DNA of 64,000 nucleotides from Alpinimonas psychrophila. GTDB taxonomy: Bacteria; Actinomycetota; Actinomycetes; Actinomycetales; Microbacteriaceae. The stretch lies in the NCBI RefSeq assembly GCF_014137865.1, contig NZ_JACGWU010000004.1, forward strand, positions 1-64,000, in the 5' to 3' direction. Shown piece after piece: positions 45,518 through 54,180 of the stretch. The position numbers and the translations under genes are program-made. A model generated the notes under the pieces. It had not been told where the DNA came from, searched no databases, and saw only the letters and a program-made list of their open reading frames with translations. The stretch's first letter is position 1. Each line of letters begins with the position of its first letter.

Positions 45518-46483
45518 GTGACCCCCAACGATATTTCGCGAGACGCCCTTCGCGCTGTGTTTTCCCTGACAGGAACACAGCCGGGGGCCGTTTCCGCGCG
45601 TCAGGCCATCATGGGCGGCCACGGCACCATCACGTTGGTCGGTGCCTCCGAACAATTGTTGACGCGGGCCTGGGAGCTCGCGTCTCAGTGCGAAAAGTTA
45701 TGGACCAGGTTCTCACCCGACAGTGATATTTCGCGGTTGAATCTCGCCGAAGGAAAGCCTGTTGTGGTTGATCCACTCACCTTCCGCCTGATTTCTGCGA
45801 TGAGGGTTGGCCACGAAATCTCCCTAGGCGCGTTCGATCCCACCCTGTTGGTGGACGAACTCACGGCCGGTTATGGAGCCTCGGTTCTCGACCCCACTCG
45901 TATCACGAGACTTCCGGCCTCAGCGGTGAGTCCCGGAAACATTGCGGGCATTCGTTTGTCGGATACCAGTGTCACGCTGCCTCTGGGCACCGTGCTCGAT
46001 GCCGGCGGCATCGGTAAGGGCCTCGCCGCCGACATTGTGTGCGAATTCGCGCTCGCCGAGGGCGCCTGGGGAGCGATGGCGGAATTCGGCGGGGATATTG
46101 TGGTTGCCGGTAACGCTCCGGATGGCGTGGCCTGGCGACTTGGCATTGAGAACCCTTTTGATACGCAGACGCACGCGGCGATCATCCGGTTATCTCAAGG
46201 GGCCATTGTTACCTCCAGCCAACGCAAGCGGCGGTTTGGGCAAGAGGGTGATGAGACTCATCACTTGATTGACCCCGCGACGCATCTCAGTGCGCAGACG
46301 ACCGTGCAAACGGTGACGGTAATTGCGGCTACGGGCGCGCGCGCCGAGGCGTTGACCAAACCCGGCTTCTTGCAAGACACGACTCACTACCTGAAATGGT
46401 TGCCGAGTGTCGGCGCGGCGGGCATGGTTATAGATGACACGGGAGCCGAACGGGTTTCCGAGAACTGGATGCGCTACCAATGA
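45518..46483 (+). CDS. apbE: FAD:protein FMN transferase (ApbE family)
   Basis: Transfers FMN from FAD onto Thr/Ser of partner proteins in extracytoplasmic electron-transfer systems. The 321-aa protein has the family core: WTRFSPDSDISRLN near residue 65, SLGAFDPTLLVDELTAGYG, DAGGIGKGLAADIV near 165, EFGGDIVVAG, and THHLIDPATHLSA near 248. No signal peptide or lipobox is evident, unlike many ApbE proteins, so it may act in the cytoplasm or near the membrane. It starts at GTG 45518, 20 bp after the previous gene, and overlaps the reductase by 4 bp. Its protein substrate is not obvious here. Confidence 0.9.
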   Translation: MTPNDISRDALRAVFSLTGTQPGAVSARQAIMGGHGTITLVGASEQLLTRAWELASQCEKLWTRFSPDSDISRLNLAEGKPVVVDPLTFRLISAMRVGHEISLGAFDPTLLVDELTAGYGASVLDPTRITRLPASAVSPGNIAGIRLSDTSVTLPLGTVLDAGGIGKGLAADIVCEFALAEGAWGAMAEFGGDIVVAGNAPDGVAWRLGIENPFDTQTHAAIIRLSQGAIVTSSQRKRRFGQEGDETHHLIDPATHLSAQTTVQTVTVIAATGARAEALTKPGFLQDTTHYLKWLPSVGAAGMVIDDTGAERVSENWMRYQ

Positions 46484-48045
46484 ACGATCCACAAATCTGG
46501 TGGTACATCAGCCGAGCGAGCGCTCTTATAGCGTGGGCACTGATGACGTTGTCCGTGGTGTGGGGCATTTTGCTGTCCACGCGCATCATGCGCCGCATCG
46601 ACAATCCCGGCTGGCTGCGGGATCTGCATTCTTACCTCGGCGGAATGACCTTGATCATGGTAGCCCTCCATATGGTCACGCTCATGCTCGATGGGTTCCT
46701 GCGGTACTCGCTCACGGAGGTACTCGTTCCATTTGCCAAGGATTACCGGCCCGTACCGGTTGCTTTGGGCATTCTGGCCTTCTATATATTGCTCGCGGTT
46801 CAAGGTTCATCTCTTCTGATTGCTCGCTTGCCGCGAAAGTTTTGGAAGGTTGTGCACTATGCCAGTTATGCGACGCTGATACTGGTATCTCTGCACGCGG
46901 GCTGGGCAAGTAGCAAGGATGCCGGCTCGCTCTGGTACAAAATCCTGGCGATCGCACTCATTGGATCGGCGACGATTGCCGTGGTCATTCGCGTGGTGAC
47001 GCGAGGCCGCACGGGTCGGGCTCCCACCGCGGCCGCGTGGACGCACAAGAGCGGCATTATTCCAAGCGTTGCCCCGGTCGCCGCGGGCGGGCCTCTTATG
47101 CCGGCGACGCGAACCATGGTTGTCGCCTCAACCTCCCAAGCCGCCGATGGCGTCCTAGCCATCCGGCTCGTGCCCCTCGGCAGCGACGGCAGCGGAGGTG
47201 GCGCCTTGCCTGTCTGGTATCCCGGCGCCCACATCACGCTTTCGCTCCCCAACGGATTTCAGCGTCAGTATTCGTTGTGCGGCGACCCCGCAGAGCGCGA
47301 CCACTTCGACATTGCGGTGCTGAAGACTCGTCACTCCGAGGGCGGCAGTGAGTTTATTCACGCCAATCTCGCCCCTGGCATGACGTTGCAAGTCTCGGGC
47401 CCCCTGAACCACTTCGAGCTGGAGCCCGCATCCGACTATCTTTTCATCGCGGGCGGTATTGGCATCACGCCGATCAAGGCCATGATCGAGTCCTTGCCCG
47501 AACGCCGACACTGGCGCCTGCTGTATGCCGGGCGCTCACGCACAACGATGGCTTTTCTCGAGGAACTTCTTCAGCGTTACCCGGACCGCATCACGGTGCA
47601 TGCTGCCGATGAACAGGATGCCGCCCTCGACATCGCTTCCCTCGTGGTTGACACGCAGGCTCAGGTTTATTGCTGTGGGCCGGAGTCGCTGATGAGTTCC
47701 ACGGCTGCCTTAGTCCCTGCGGCCCAGATGCACTCCGAGCGCTTTGTCGCTGTGGAGCGAACTTCTAATGTTTCTGCCCAGGTGATCGATGTCACCTGCC
47801 GAAAGAGTAAGAAGGAGTTCGTGGTCGGTGCGGACCAGAGCATTCTCGAGGCCATGGAACTCAACGGCATTCCCGTTCTGGGGTCGTGTCGCAAGGGTGT
47901 GTGTGGCACGTGTGAGGTTCGCGTCGTTGAGGGTGAACCGGTGCACCTTGATTCTGTGATGCCGGATGCCGAAAAGGATTCCCTGCGCGTGATGTACCCG
48001 TGCGTCTCGCGGGCGGTGGGCAAGGAGCTCGTGCTCGACGTTTAG
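46480..48045 (+). CDS. Ferric-reductase-like membrane oxidoreductase with FAD/NAD and [2Fe-2S] domains
   Basis: A 521-aa fusion. The first about 180 residues have five helices with His pairs in two of them (LHSYLGG...ALHMV and VVHYASY...SLHAGW), the pattern for two b-type hemes in ferric-reductase-like domains. Next is a ferredoxin-reductase module with FAD motif RQYSLCGDP and nucleotide motif IAGGIGITPIKAM. The last about 85 residues are a plant-type ferredoxin (SCRKGVCGTCEV and a later Cys in MYPCVSRA). Electrons could flow from NAD(P)H through FAD and iron-sulfur to heme and across the membrane. It is the last gene of the peptide-3/ApbE operon. Confidence 0.9.
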   Translation: MNDPQIWWYISRASALIAWALMTLSVVWGILLSTRIMRRIDNPGWLRDLHSYLGGMTLIMVALHMVTLMLDGFLRYSLTEVLVPFAKDYRPVPVALGILAFYILLAVQGSSLLIARLPRKFWKVVHYASYATLILVSLHAGWASSKDAGSLWYKILAIALIGSATIAVVIRVVTRGRTGRAPTAAAWTHKSGIIPSVAPVAAGGPLMPATRTMVVASTSQAADGVLAIRLVPLGSDGSGGGALPVWYPGAHITLSLPNGFQRQYSLCGDPAERDHFDIAVLKTRHSEGGSEFIHANLAPGMTLQVSGPLNHFELEPASDYLFIAGGIGITPIKAMIESLPERRHWRLLYAGRSRTTMAFLEELLQRYPDRITVHAADEQDAALDIASLVVDTQAQVYCCGPESLMSSTAALVPAAQMHSERFVAVERTSNVSAQVIDVTCRKSKKEFVVGADQSILEAMELNGIPVLGSCRKGVCGTCEVRVVEGEPVHLDSVMPDAEKDSLRVMYPCVSRAVGKELVLDV

Positions 48046-48115
48046 TCCACCCGTCAGCAAGTCACCGTCTCAAATGGCGTCGGCCTCCTTTGGCATGATA
48101 GATTTGCTCAGTTAC

Positions 48116-48198
48116 GCGCGAGTGGCGAAATGGCAGACGCGCCGGCTTCAGGTGCCGGTGCCCGCAAGGGCGTGGGGGTTCAAGTCCCCCCTCGCGCA
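48116..48198 (+). tRNA. leuT: tRNA-Leu (CAG anticodon)
   Basis: An 83-nt class II tRNA: acceptor GCGCGAG / CTCGCGC, D-arm TGGCGAAATGGCAGA, anticodon stem CCGGC/GCCGG with anticodon CAG at 48149-48151, a variable arm (GCCCGCAAGGGCGT), and T-arm GGGGGTTCAAGTCCCCC. CCA is not encoded. ORFs running through it are not genes. Confidence 0.95.
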
Positions 48199-48205
48199 CG
48201 TATCG

Positions 48206-48236
48206 AAATCCCCGGTCTTTTGGTCGGGGATTTTTC
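48206..48236 (+). terminator. Terminator after tRNA-Leu
   Basis: AATCCCCG (48207-48214) pairs with CGGGGATT (48225-48232), followed by a T-run, directly after the tRNA. Confidence 0.85.
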
Positions 48237-48262
48237 TTGCCTCTTGAGTGGGGCTCAGCCCC

Positions 48263-48421
48263 CTACTTTCGCCCAGAAAGCGAGCGGAAGAGGAAAGCCA
48301 CGATGGCGATGACGAGGAGTACGAGGCCTACCCAGAGGAGAAAGTTCAGGGATTGAACTAAACCTCCCGTGACGAGGAGGATGATGGCGATGATGGCGAC
48401 GACAACGGCAATAGGGGACAC
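48263..48421 (-). CDS. 52-aa two-helix membrane protein
   Basis: On the minus strand a GTG at 48421 opens a 52-codon frame: VSPIAVVVAIIAIILLVTGG, a short loop VQSLNFLLW, a second helix VGLVLLVIAIVAFLF and a basic end RSLSGRK. A purine-rich AAGGAAAGAG lies upstream. Small two-helix proteins like this are frequent in Microbacteriaceae; function is unknown. Hydrophobic composition throughout and a plausible ribosome-binding site support it as a gene too short for usual cutoffs. Confidence 0.6.
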   Translation of the reverse strand: MSPIAVVVAIIAIILLVTGGLVQSLNFLLWVGLVLLVIAIVAFLFRSLSGRK

Positions 48422-48541
48422 GGGGTCTCTTTCCTTGAGTTTCGCTAGCGGCTATTCTTAAGCTAAAACTATAGCTGTTTCAGAAACTCATGCAAGACTT
48501 CTGTGCGGAATTTTTTGTTTAAGCCCCATTCGGAGGAAGCG

Positions 48542-49270
48542 CTAGACACCCTCGACGATGATGTCCGAAAGCGGCAGGCGCTCGGCCTGAAAGCTGTTGA
48601 CGGCATGCTCGGAGGGGTAGCCCAGAGCGATTCCGTAGACGAGTTTGTAGCGACGCGGCAAGCGAAACTCGCGCCTGACAACCTTGGACCACAGTGCGAC
48701 CGAGCCTTGCGCGCAGGCTCCGAGGCCGCGCGCGTGTGCGCTCAACATCAGGTTTTCGGCGAAGAGGCTGGCATCGGAGACCGAGTACACGCCCAGCCCC
48801 TTGTGGGCGAAGAGGAATATCTCGACGGGAGCACCGAAGAACTCGTAATTATGGGCGGTCTGGGCATCACGTCCGGCAGTGTCCTGGCGCGCAACGCCGA
48901 GCACCTTGTACAACTCGGCACCGATTTTGCGCCCCCGAGGTGCGAGCTCTGTGGGATACGGGCGAACCATGTTGTAATCACTCACGGGGATAGCCCACGG
49001 CCGGCCGAGCAGTCCCAAGACGCCACGAACTCCACCAGACCGGGCGCGAGCCACTGCGGCCCAGCGTCGCAACATTTCTGCACTCAACCGATCACGGCGC
49101 TCGCCAGTTGCCACCCCGACCATGAACGACCGCAGGTTCGACCAGCTGGGGGCGGTCATGGCATCCGTCAGAATGTCATCAATGATCTGTGGATCAATAG
49201 GGGTGGGCAAGAAGTCACGGGTAGAGCGCCGGGAAGCGGCGAACGCGGAGAATTGCTCGGGAGTAATCAC
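48542..49270 (-). CDS. Nitroreductase-family protein
   Basis: A 242-aa FMN-dependent oxidoreductase by pattern: ASRRSTRDFLPTPIDP at the N-terminus (FMN phosphate contacts), AMTAPSWSNLRSFMV, and near the C-terminus ASLFAENLMLSAHARGLGACAQGSVALW and GIALGYPSEHAVNSF, the classical end of the family. Substrates may be nitroaromatics, quinones or flavins; not determined. It stands alone, transcribed toward the tRNA-Leu region, with about 200 bp of gene-free DNA before the next gene. Confidence 0.88.
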   Translation of the reverse strand: MITPEQFSAFAASRRSTRDFLPTPIDPQIIDDILTDAMTAPSWSNLRSFMVGVATGERRDRLSAEMLRRWAAVARARSGGVRGVLGLLGRPWAIPVSDYNMVRPYPTELAPRGRKIGAELYKVLGVARQDTAGRDAQTAHNYEFFGAPVEIFLFAHKGLGVYSVSDASLFAENLMLSAHARGLGACAQGSVALWSKVVRREFRLPRRYKLVYGIALGYPSEHAVNSFQAERLPLSDIIVEGV

Positions 49271-49470
49271 GAATTAAAGCCTAAGGGGACCGTGGCGTTT
49301 ACCGGCCGATCACACGACCATGGCGGCAACGAGGTCGGCCACCGCGACAGAGGCGCCTCAACCTCAAAACAAATTCACAGAAATGAGTGAGTAGCGTTGA
49401 CATGCCAACGATGGATAGACGTGAGCCCACGTCGCACAAGAATGACTAACCCACGGGAGAGCGAAAAATA
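49271..49470. promoter_or_regulatory. Divergent gap between nitroreductase and Zn-alcohol dehydrogenase genes
   Basis: A 200-bp gap with promoters for both genes expected. A TTGACA-like -35 (about 49398) and a small inverted repeat GACGTG-N4-CACGTC (49418-49433) lie about 50 bp before the dehydrogenase start, a possible operator. The dehydrogenase ATG has a Shine-Dalgarno (GGGAGAG). Confidence 0.35.
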
Positions 49471-50508
49471 ATGCGCGCAACAATGATTTATGGAGCCGGC
49501 GACGTTCGGGTCGAAGACGTTTCTTACCCTGTGCTAATGCACGCCACGGATGCCATCGTGCGCATCGTACGTGCCTGCGTGTGCGGCAGCGATCTGCACG
49601 GGTACGGCAATCGGCCGGCAGACGCGCCGGGCAAAGCAATGGGACACGAGTCCATTGGAATCGTAGAAGAAATCGGTTCCGACGTGCACAAAATCAACGT
49701 CGGGGACTTCGTCATTGTTCCCTTCGCCTACTCGGACGGCACCTGCGAATTTTGCGTCGAGGGTCTGCAGACCTCGTGCCGTCACGGCGGTTACTGGGGC
49801 AACGGTGATGTGGGCGGCGGGCAGGCCGAAGCCGTGCGCTCGCCTTTTGCCGATGGCACCCTCGTCCCGGTTCCGGGAACGGTAGATCCTGCCCTCTATC
49901 CGTCACTATTAGCCCTCACCGATGTCTACGGCACGGGTTTTCACGCCGCCTTCAAGGCTCGTGTCAACTCGGCCACGACCGTCACTGTGATTGGCGATGG
50001 CGCCGTCGGCCTCATGGCGGTTCTCTCCGCCAAGCGCCTAGGTGCCCAACGCATTATCTTGATGGGGCGTCACACAGTTCGTACCGATCTCGGTGTTCTC
50101 TTTGGTGCCACGGATGTCGTCGCCGAACGCGGTGCCGAAGGAATCGCTCGCGTGCTCGAACTCACCAAGGATGATGGCACCCACACCGTGCTGGAGGCCG
50201 TCGGTTACCGCGAGGCCTATGACATGGCAGTTGGTGTCGTTCGTGCCGGTGGTGTAATCAGTCGAGTGGGAGTGCCGCAATATGAGGAAGCCCCTATCGG
50301 CAGCCGTTCACTCTTTAGCCGCAACATCACGTTGACCGGTGGCCCCGCTCCGGTTCGCGCTTACATAGAGCAGCTCTTGCCTGACGTACTCTCGGGCAAG
50401 GTGAACCCCGGCCTGGTCTTCGATAAGACGGTCAGTCTCGAGAATGTGGCCGAAGGCTATGCGGCGATGGCCGAGCGCACCGCGCTGAAGGTGATTGTTG
50501 CACCCTAA
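49471..50508 (+). CDS. Zinc-dependent alcohol dehydrogenase (MDR family)
   Basis: A 345-aa medium-chain dehydrogenase. The catalytic-zinc region ACVCGSDLHGYGN (Cys and Asp) and GHESIGIVEEIG are clear. The structural-zinc loop reads SDGTCEFCVEGLQTSC, with Asp where a Cys is usual, as in a known subgroup. The NAD(P) fold VTVIGDGAVGLMAVLSAKRLGA follows. The substrate is unknown. It converges on the SSADH gene, the last gene of a long catabolic operon (stop codons overlap by 4 bp), so it may serve the same pathway from its own promoter. Confidence 0.9.
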   Translation: MRATMIYGAGDVRVEDVSYPVLMHATDAIVRIVRACVCGSDLHGYGNRPADAPGKAMGHESIGIVEEIGSDVHKINVGDFVIVPFAYSDGTCEFCVEGLQTSCRHGGYWGNGDVGGGQAEAVRSPFADGTLVPVPGTVDPALYPSLLALTDVYGTGFHAAFKARVNSATTVTVIGDGAVGLMAVLSAKRLGAQRIILMGRHTVRTDLGVLFGATDVVAERGAEGIARVLELTKDDGTHTVLEAVGYREAYDMAVGVVRAGGVISRVGVPQYEEAPIGSRSLFSRNITLTGGPAPVRAYIEQLLPDVLSGKVNPGLVFDKTVSLENVAEGYAAMAERTALKVIVAP

Positions 50509-51992
50509 GCGGATTCTGCAAAGGGGTCTGCAATGCCAATGTAGACCGTCTCTAGATACTCTTCGATTCCCTCAGAGCCTCCTTCGCGGCCGAGCCCGGA
50601 AGCCTTGACTCCACCAAACGGGGCGGCCGGGTTGGAGACGATTCCCGTGTTTAGGCCGAACATTCCGACCTCAAGGCGCTCACTCAATCGCAATGCTCGG
50701 TTGAGGTCGCTGGTGTACGCATAGGCAACGAGACCATATTCGGTGTCGTTGGCGATCGCGACGGCTTCGGCTTCATCCTTAAACGAGACGATGGGCGCGA
50801 CGGGGCCAAAGATTTCATCGTGAAGTACCGAGGCTTCGCGGGGAACATCAATAAGAACAGTGGGCGGGTAGAAGTACCCTTCCCCCTCGGGCATTTCTCC
50901 TCCGGTCAGAACGCGCGCGCCTAGCGAGGTGGCATTTTTGACCATGGCATGAATGTTATTTCGGCTCTTGGCGTCGATCATGGGGCCAATCTGGGCGCCG
51001 TCAGTCGTGCCGCGAGCGACGGTCAGTTGCGACATTTTTGCGGTCAGTTTTGTCGCGAACTCGTCAACAATACTTTCATGAACGATCAGACGGTTCGCCG
51101 CTGTGCAAGCTTCGCCCATGTTTCTGAGCTTGGCAATCATCGCTCCGTCGACGGCTTTGTCAACGTCGGCGTCTTCAAAGACGAGGAACGGAGCGTTGCC
51201 GCCTAGTTCCATTGATACCCGCAGGACATTGTGAGCTGAGTCTGCGATGAGGCGTCGCCCCACCCCCGTCGACCCCGTAAAGGAAAGCTTGCGCAGGCGT
51301 TCGTCCGCGATGACAGGGCCGGTAACGTCACCGGCTCGGGTCGTTTGCACGACATTAAGCACTCCTGCAGGAATTCCGACCTCCAGCATGACCTGCGCAA
51401 AAAGCAGGGACGTGAGCGGAGTGAGCGCTGCAGGCTTGAGGACCATGGTGCATCCAGCGGCAACAGCGGGCGAAATCTTACGCGTAGCCATGGCGAGGGG
51501 GAAGTTCCAGGGGGTGATGAAAAGACTGGGACCCACGGGTCGCTTGTGAACCAGGATGCGCATTTTTCCATCGGGAGCAATACCGTAACGCCCGGAGACG
51601 CGGCTCGCTTCCTCGCTGAACCAACGCAGGAATTCGGCACCGTAAGCAACTTCACCCCGAGCCTCGGCAACGGGTTTTCCCATCTCGAGGGACATCAAAA
51701 TGGCAAAATCGTCTGCGAGTTGCGTCACGCGTTCGAAGGCAGCGCGGAGAATTTCTGCACGATATCGCGGGGCCGTTTTTGCCCAGCCGTCTTGCGCTGC
51801 TGCGGCCGCATCCAGCGCCAGCATGCCGTCTTGGGCTGCGGCATCCGCAACGCTGGCCAGCACGAGTGACGTGGCAGGGTCAATAACATCAAACGTGCGT
51901 CCGTCGCTGGAGTCGCGCCATTCGCCATCAATGAGGATTCCCTTGGGAACGCTGGCAAGAACGCGGGCTTCGTCGGCCGAAGTGGTACTCAT
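50505..51992 (-). CDS. gabD: Succinate-semialdehyde dehydrogenase-type aldehyde dehydrogenase
   Basis: A 495-aa NAD(P)-dependent aldehyde dehydrogenase with FITPWNFPLAMATRKISPAVAAGCT, LSFTGSTGVGR, SMELGGNAPFLVFEDAD (catalytic Glu region) and MGEACTAANRLIVHESI (catalytic Cys). The GEAC context and the length match GabD, oxidising succinate semialdehyde to succinate. It is the last gene of the operon and overlaps the iron-ADH upstream by 4 bp. The pair could convert 4-hydroxybutyrate through succinate semialdehyde to succinate; that order is inferred. Confidence 0.9.
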   Translation of the reverse strand: MSTTSADEARVLASVPKGILIDGEWRDSSDGRTFDVIDPATSLVLASVADAAAQDGMLALDAAAAAQDGWAKTAPRYRAEILRAAFERVTQLADDFAILMSLEMGKPVAEARGEVAYGAEFLRWFSEEASRVSGRYGIAPDGKMRILVHKRPVGPSLFITPWNFPLAMATRKISPAVAAGCTMVLKPAALTPLTSLLFAQVMLEVGIPAGVLNVVQTTRAGDVTGPVIADERLRKLSFTGSTGVGRRLIADSAHNVLRVSMELGGNAPFLVFEDADVDKAVDGAMIAKLRNMGEACTAANRLIVHESIVDEFATKLTAKMSQLTVARGTTDGAQIGPMIDAKSRNNIHAMVKNATSLGARVLTGGEMPEGEGYFYPPTVLIDVPREASVLHDEIFGPVAPIVSFKDEAEAVAIANDTEYGLVAYAYTSDLNRALRLSERLEVGMFGLNTGIVSNPAAPFGGVKASGLGREGGSEGIEEYLETVYIGIADPFAESA

Positions 51993-53188
51993 AGAACAAT
52001 CTCCAGAATTGAAAGGACCTGAGCGTGGGTTGGCTGCTCAGGATTATTTGCTGTCACGGAATCATCGATTGCATCCTGCGCCAAAGACGACAGGTGCTCA
52101 CGGCCAATGCCAAAGTCACTCAGTTTGCCAGAGAGCCCGACAGTTTGGACGAGTTCGGCGATGCGGGCAATTGCCCGATCCCCATTAATTGCGTCCGAAG
52201 ACGATGTTTCACCCACTCCCAAGGCAAACGCAAGACGCGCGACGCGGTGAGGACGCCACCGAAGGTTGAAACGCATGACCTGCTCAAAAACAAGGCACAA
52301 GGCAACTCCATGCGGAATGTTAAACTGGCCGCCGAGGGCATGACCGATTCCATGCACGAGGCCAAGCCCTGTATGAGAGAAACCAACTCCCGCAATGTGG
52401 GATGCGAGCAACATCTGAGATCGTGCTTCGAGATTTTCGCCGTTTGTGACCGCCGTGAGAATGTACGTATTCACCATGTCAACTACTTGCAAGGCAATTC
52501 CATCGGAATACGGATTCGATCGTGCAGATAGATAGGACTCTGTGGCATGGACAAGGGCGTCCATGCCCGTTGCCGCAGTCGCCTTGGGAGGAAGCCCCAC
52601 GGTCAACTCGGGATCGAGAATGGCGGCCTTAGCGAGGGCGCTGGCATGCCCCACATAGAACCGTCGATGCGTCTTCTCGTCGGTAATAACACCGAACGCG
52701 TTCACCTCGGAGCCCGTTCCCGCCGTCGTGGGGATAGCAATAATAGGAATGCCATCATTTTCAAAGGCAGTGGAGTAATCCAAGGCAGTTCCGCGAGCCG
52801 GGTTCACCGCGCCGAGGGAAACACCCTTCGCGGTGTCCATGGCCGAGCCTCCGCCGAACGCTATCAAAATGTCACAACCGGCTTGTGCAGCGACATCGGA
52901 ACCTTCGTCAACACAGGCCGTCGTGGGATTGGGCGTCACGCCACCAAAGACGGTCACGGTGAGGCCGGAACCGAGAAGACTAGAGCGAACCTTCTCGAGC
53001 AGTGGCGAACTCGCGAGAAAAGGGTCGGTCACAATAAGAGCAGAAGTCGCGCCGGCCGCAACGGCGAGCTGCCCAACCTTCGCCACCGAGCCGAGACCGA
53101 AGTGTGCCGTTGGTTTTGGATCAAGCACTAGTTCGTAGGAGGTGAGATCACGGGTCTCACGGTCACCCCGAGACTCATGGGCGCTCAA
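51989..53188 (-). CDS. Iron-containing alcohol dehydrogenase
   Basis: A 399-aa group III (Fe-type) alcohol dehydrogenase. Motifs: FGGGSAMDTAKGVS (NAD-binding), AIPTTAGTGSEVNAFGVI, GMDALVHATESYLS with the first metal His, and HTGLGLVHGIGHALGGQFNIPHG with further metal His residues. The family includes 4-hydroxybutyrate, 1,3-propanediol and maleylacetate enzymes. Next to a gabD-type gene, a 4-hydroxybutyrate dehydrogenase is the natural guess, not proven. Its start overlaps the preceding gene's stop, so it is translationally coupled. Confidence 0.9.
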   Translation of the reverse strand: MSAHESRGDRETRDLTSYELVLDPKPTAHFGLGSVAKVGQLAVAAGATSALIVTDPFLASSPLLEKVRSSLLGSGLTVTVFGGVTPNPTTACVDEGSDVAAQAGCDILIAFGGGSAMDTAKGVSLGAVNPARGTALDYSTAFENDGIPIIAIPTTAGTGSEVNAFGVITDEKTHRRFYVGHASALAKAAILDPELTVGLPPKATAATGMDALVHATESYLSARSNPYSDGIALQVVDMVNTYILTAVTNGENLEARSQMLLASHIAGVGFSHTGLGLVHGIGHALGGQFNIPHGVALCLVFEQVMRFNLRWRPHRVARLAFALGVGETSSSDAINGDRAIARIAELVQTVGLSGKLSDFGIGREHLSSLAQDAIDDSVTANNPEQPTHAQVLSILEIVL

Positions 53189-54108
53189 ACCGATACCTCG
53201 ATGCGAAGTGCCTGACGAATCAAGTCTTCATAGAGACGCACGGGGGTCATTTCCCCCGCCAAATCTCCATACTGGGCTTTCGCGCGACGGAAAATTTGTT
53301 CCACCAAGCTACTCATTTCGACGGGAACATTGAGCGATCGAGCAAGCTCGGTGTGTAGCCCTAAGTCTTTGCAGGCCAAGGCAATGGCAAAGCCCTCGTC
53401 GTAGTCGCCGTTTTGCAGAACACTCAACACATCGTTCTCGACAAAGTTGGAGTTTGCGGGGCTGGCAATCAATGACTGGCGCAGGACCTCAAGATTGACA
53501 CCTGCTTTCACGCCGACGGCAAGAACCTCCGTGGTAGCGACCAAGTGTGAGAACCAGAGTTGGTTGATGGCGAGTTTTACGGCATAACCGGTGCCGGGAG
53601 CGCCAACTTGCAGCACCTTCTGGGCATCACCCATGGCGTGAAAGACGTCGCGCATCATGGCAAACTCGTCGTCGTTGCAGCCTGCAAAGATTTGGAGCAT
53701 GCCCGTTGAGGCACCTACCGACATGCCACTGACGGGGGCATCAAAGATGTGCAGCCCGCGCTCCCATGAGTTTGCCCGAGCAATTTCGAGAACCTCAGGA
53801 ACAGATGTCGACATATCGACCCAGTACCCACCGTCTCGCATACCCGAAAGGATTCCGTTGGCGCCCAGTCCGACGAGGTCGACATGTTTGGGTGTTGGAA
53901 GCATCGTGATGACGACATCAGAGAGCCGTGCGACTTCGGCAGGGGTGTCCGCCCAGGTGGCGCCGTTCTCAATGAATGACTCAGCGGCTTCACGTCGAAC
54001 GTCGTTGAGCACCATGTTAAAACCTGCCAACTGCAGGTTCTTGGTCATGCCAGAGCCCATGTTCCCCAGGCCAATAAAGCCAATGGTGGAGTTTGTCGTG
54101 GTGAACAT
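53185..54108 (-). CDS. Beta-hydroxyacid dehydrogenase (3-hydroxyisobutyrate dehydrogenase family)
   Basis: A 307-aa NAD(P)-dependent dehydrogenase. N-terminal TIGFIGLGNMGSGMTKNL is the dinucleotide fold, then DAPVSGMSVGASTGMLQIFAGC (substrate loop), GTGYAVKLAINQLW carrying the catalytic Lys, and the DEGFAIALACKDLGLHTELA segment. The family covers 3-hydroxyisobutyrate, tartronate semialdehyde, 2-hydroxymethylglutarate and related substrates. It lies within the operon, 72 bp after the aldehyde dehydrogenase gene. Confidence 0.9.
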   Translation of the reverse strand: MFTTTNSTIGFIGLGNMGSGMTKNLQLAGFNMVLNDVRREAAESFIENGATWADTPAEVARLSDVVITMLPTPKHVDLVGLGANGILSGMRDGGYWVDMSTSVPEVLEIARANSWERGLHIFDAPVSGMSVGASTGMLQIFAGCNDDEFAMMRDVFHAMGDAQKVLQVGAPGTGYAVKLAINQLWFSHLVATTEVLAVGVKAGVNLEVLRQSLIASPANSNFVENDVLSVLQNGDYDEGFAIALACKDLGLHTELARSLNVPVEMSSLVEQIFRRAKAQYGDLAGEMTPVRLYEDLIRQALRIEVSV

Positions 54109-54180
54109 GTTTTCTTTCTCTCTATGAATGAGTGGGCTATGGAGGATGTTGCAGGGGTGATTGCGAAACGTTAACGGAGC

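Noticed and set aside
48130-48312. 60-codon frame over tRNA-Leu
   Set aside because: It overlaps a complete tRNA and its terminator.
48503-49390. 295-codon frame antisense to the nitroreductase gene
   Set aside because: The opposite strand encodes a clear nitroreductase; this frame has no recognisable features.
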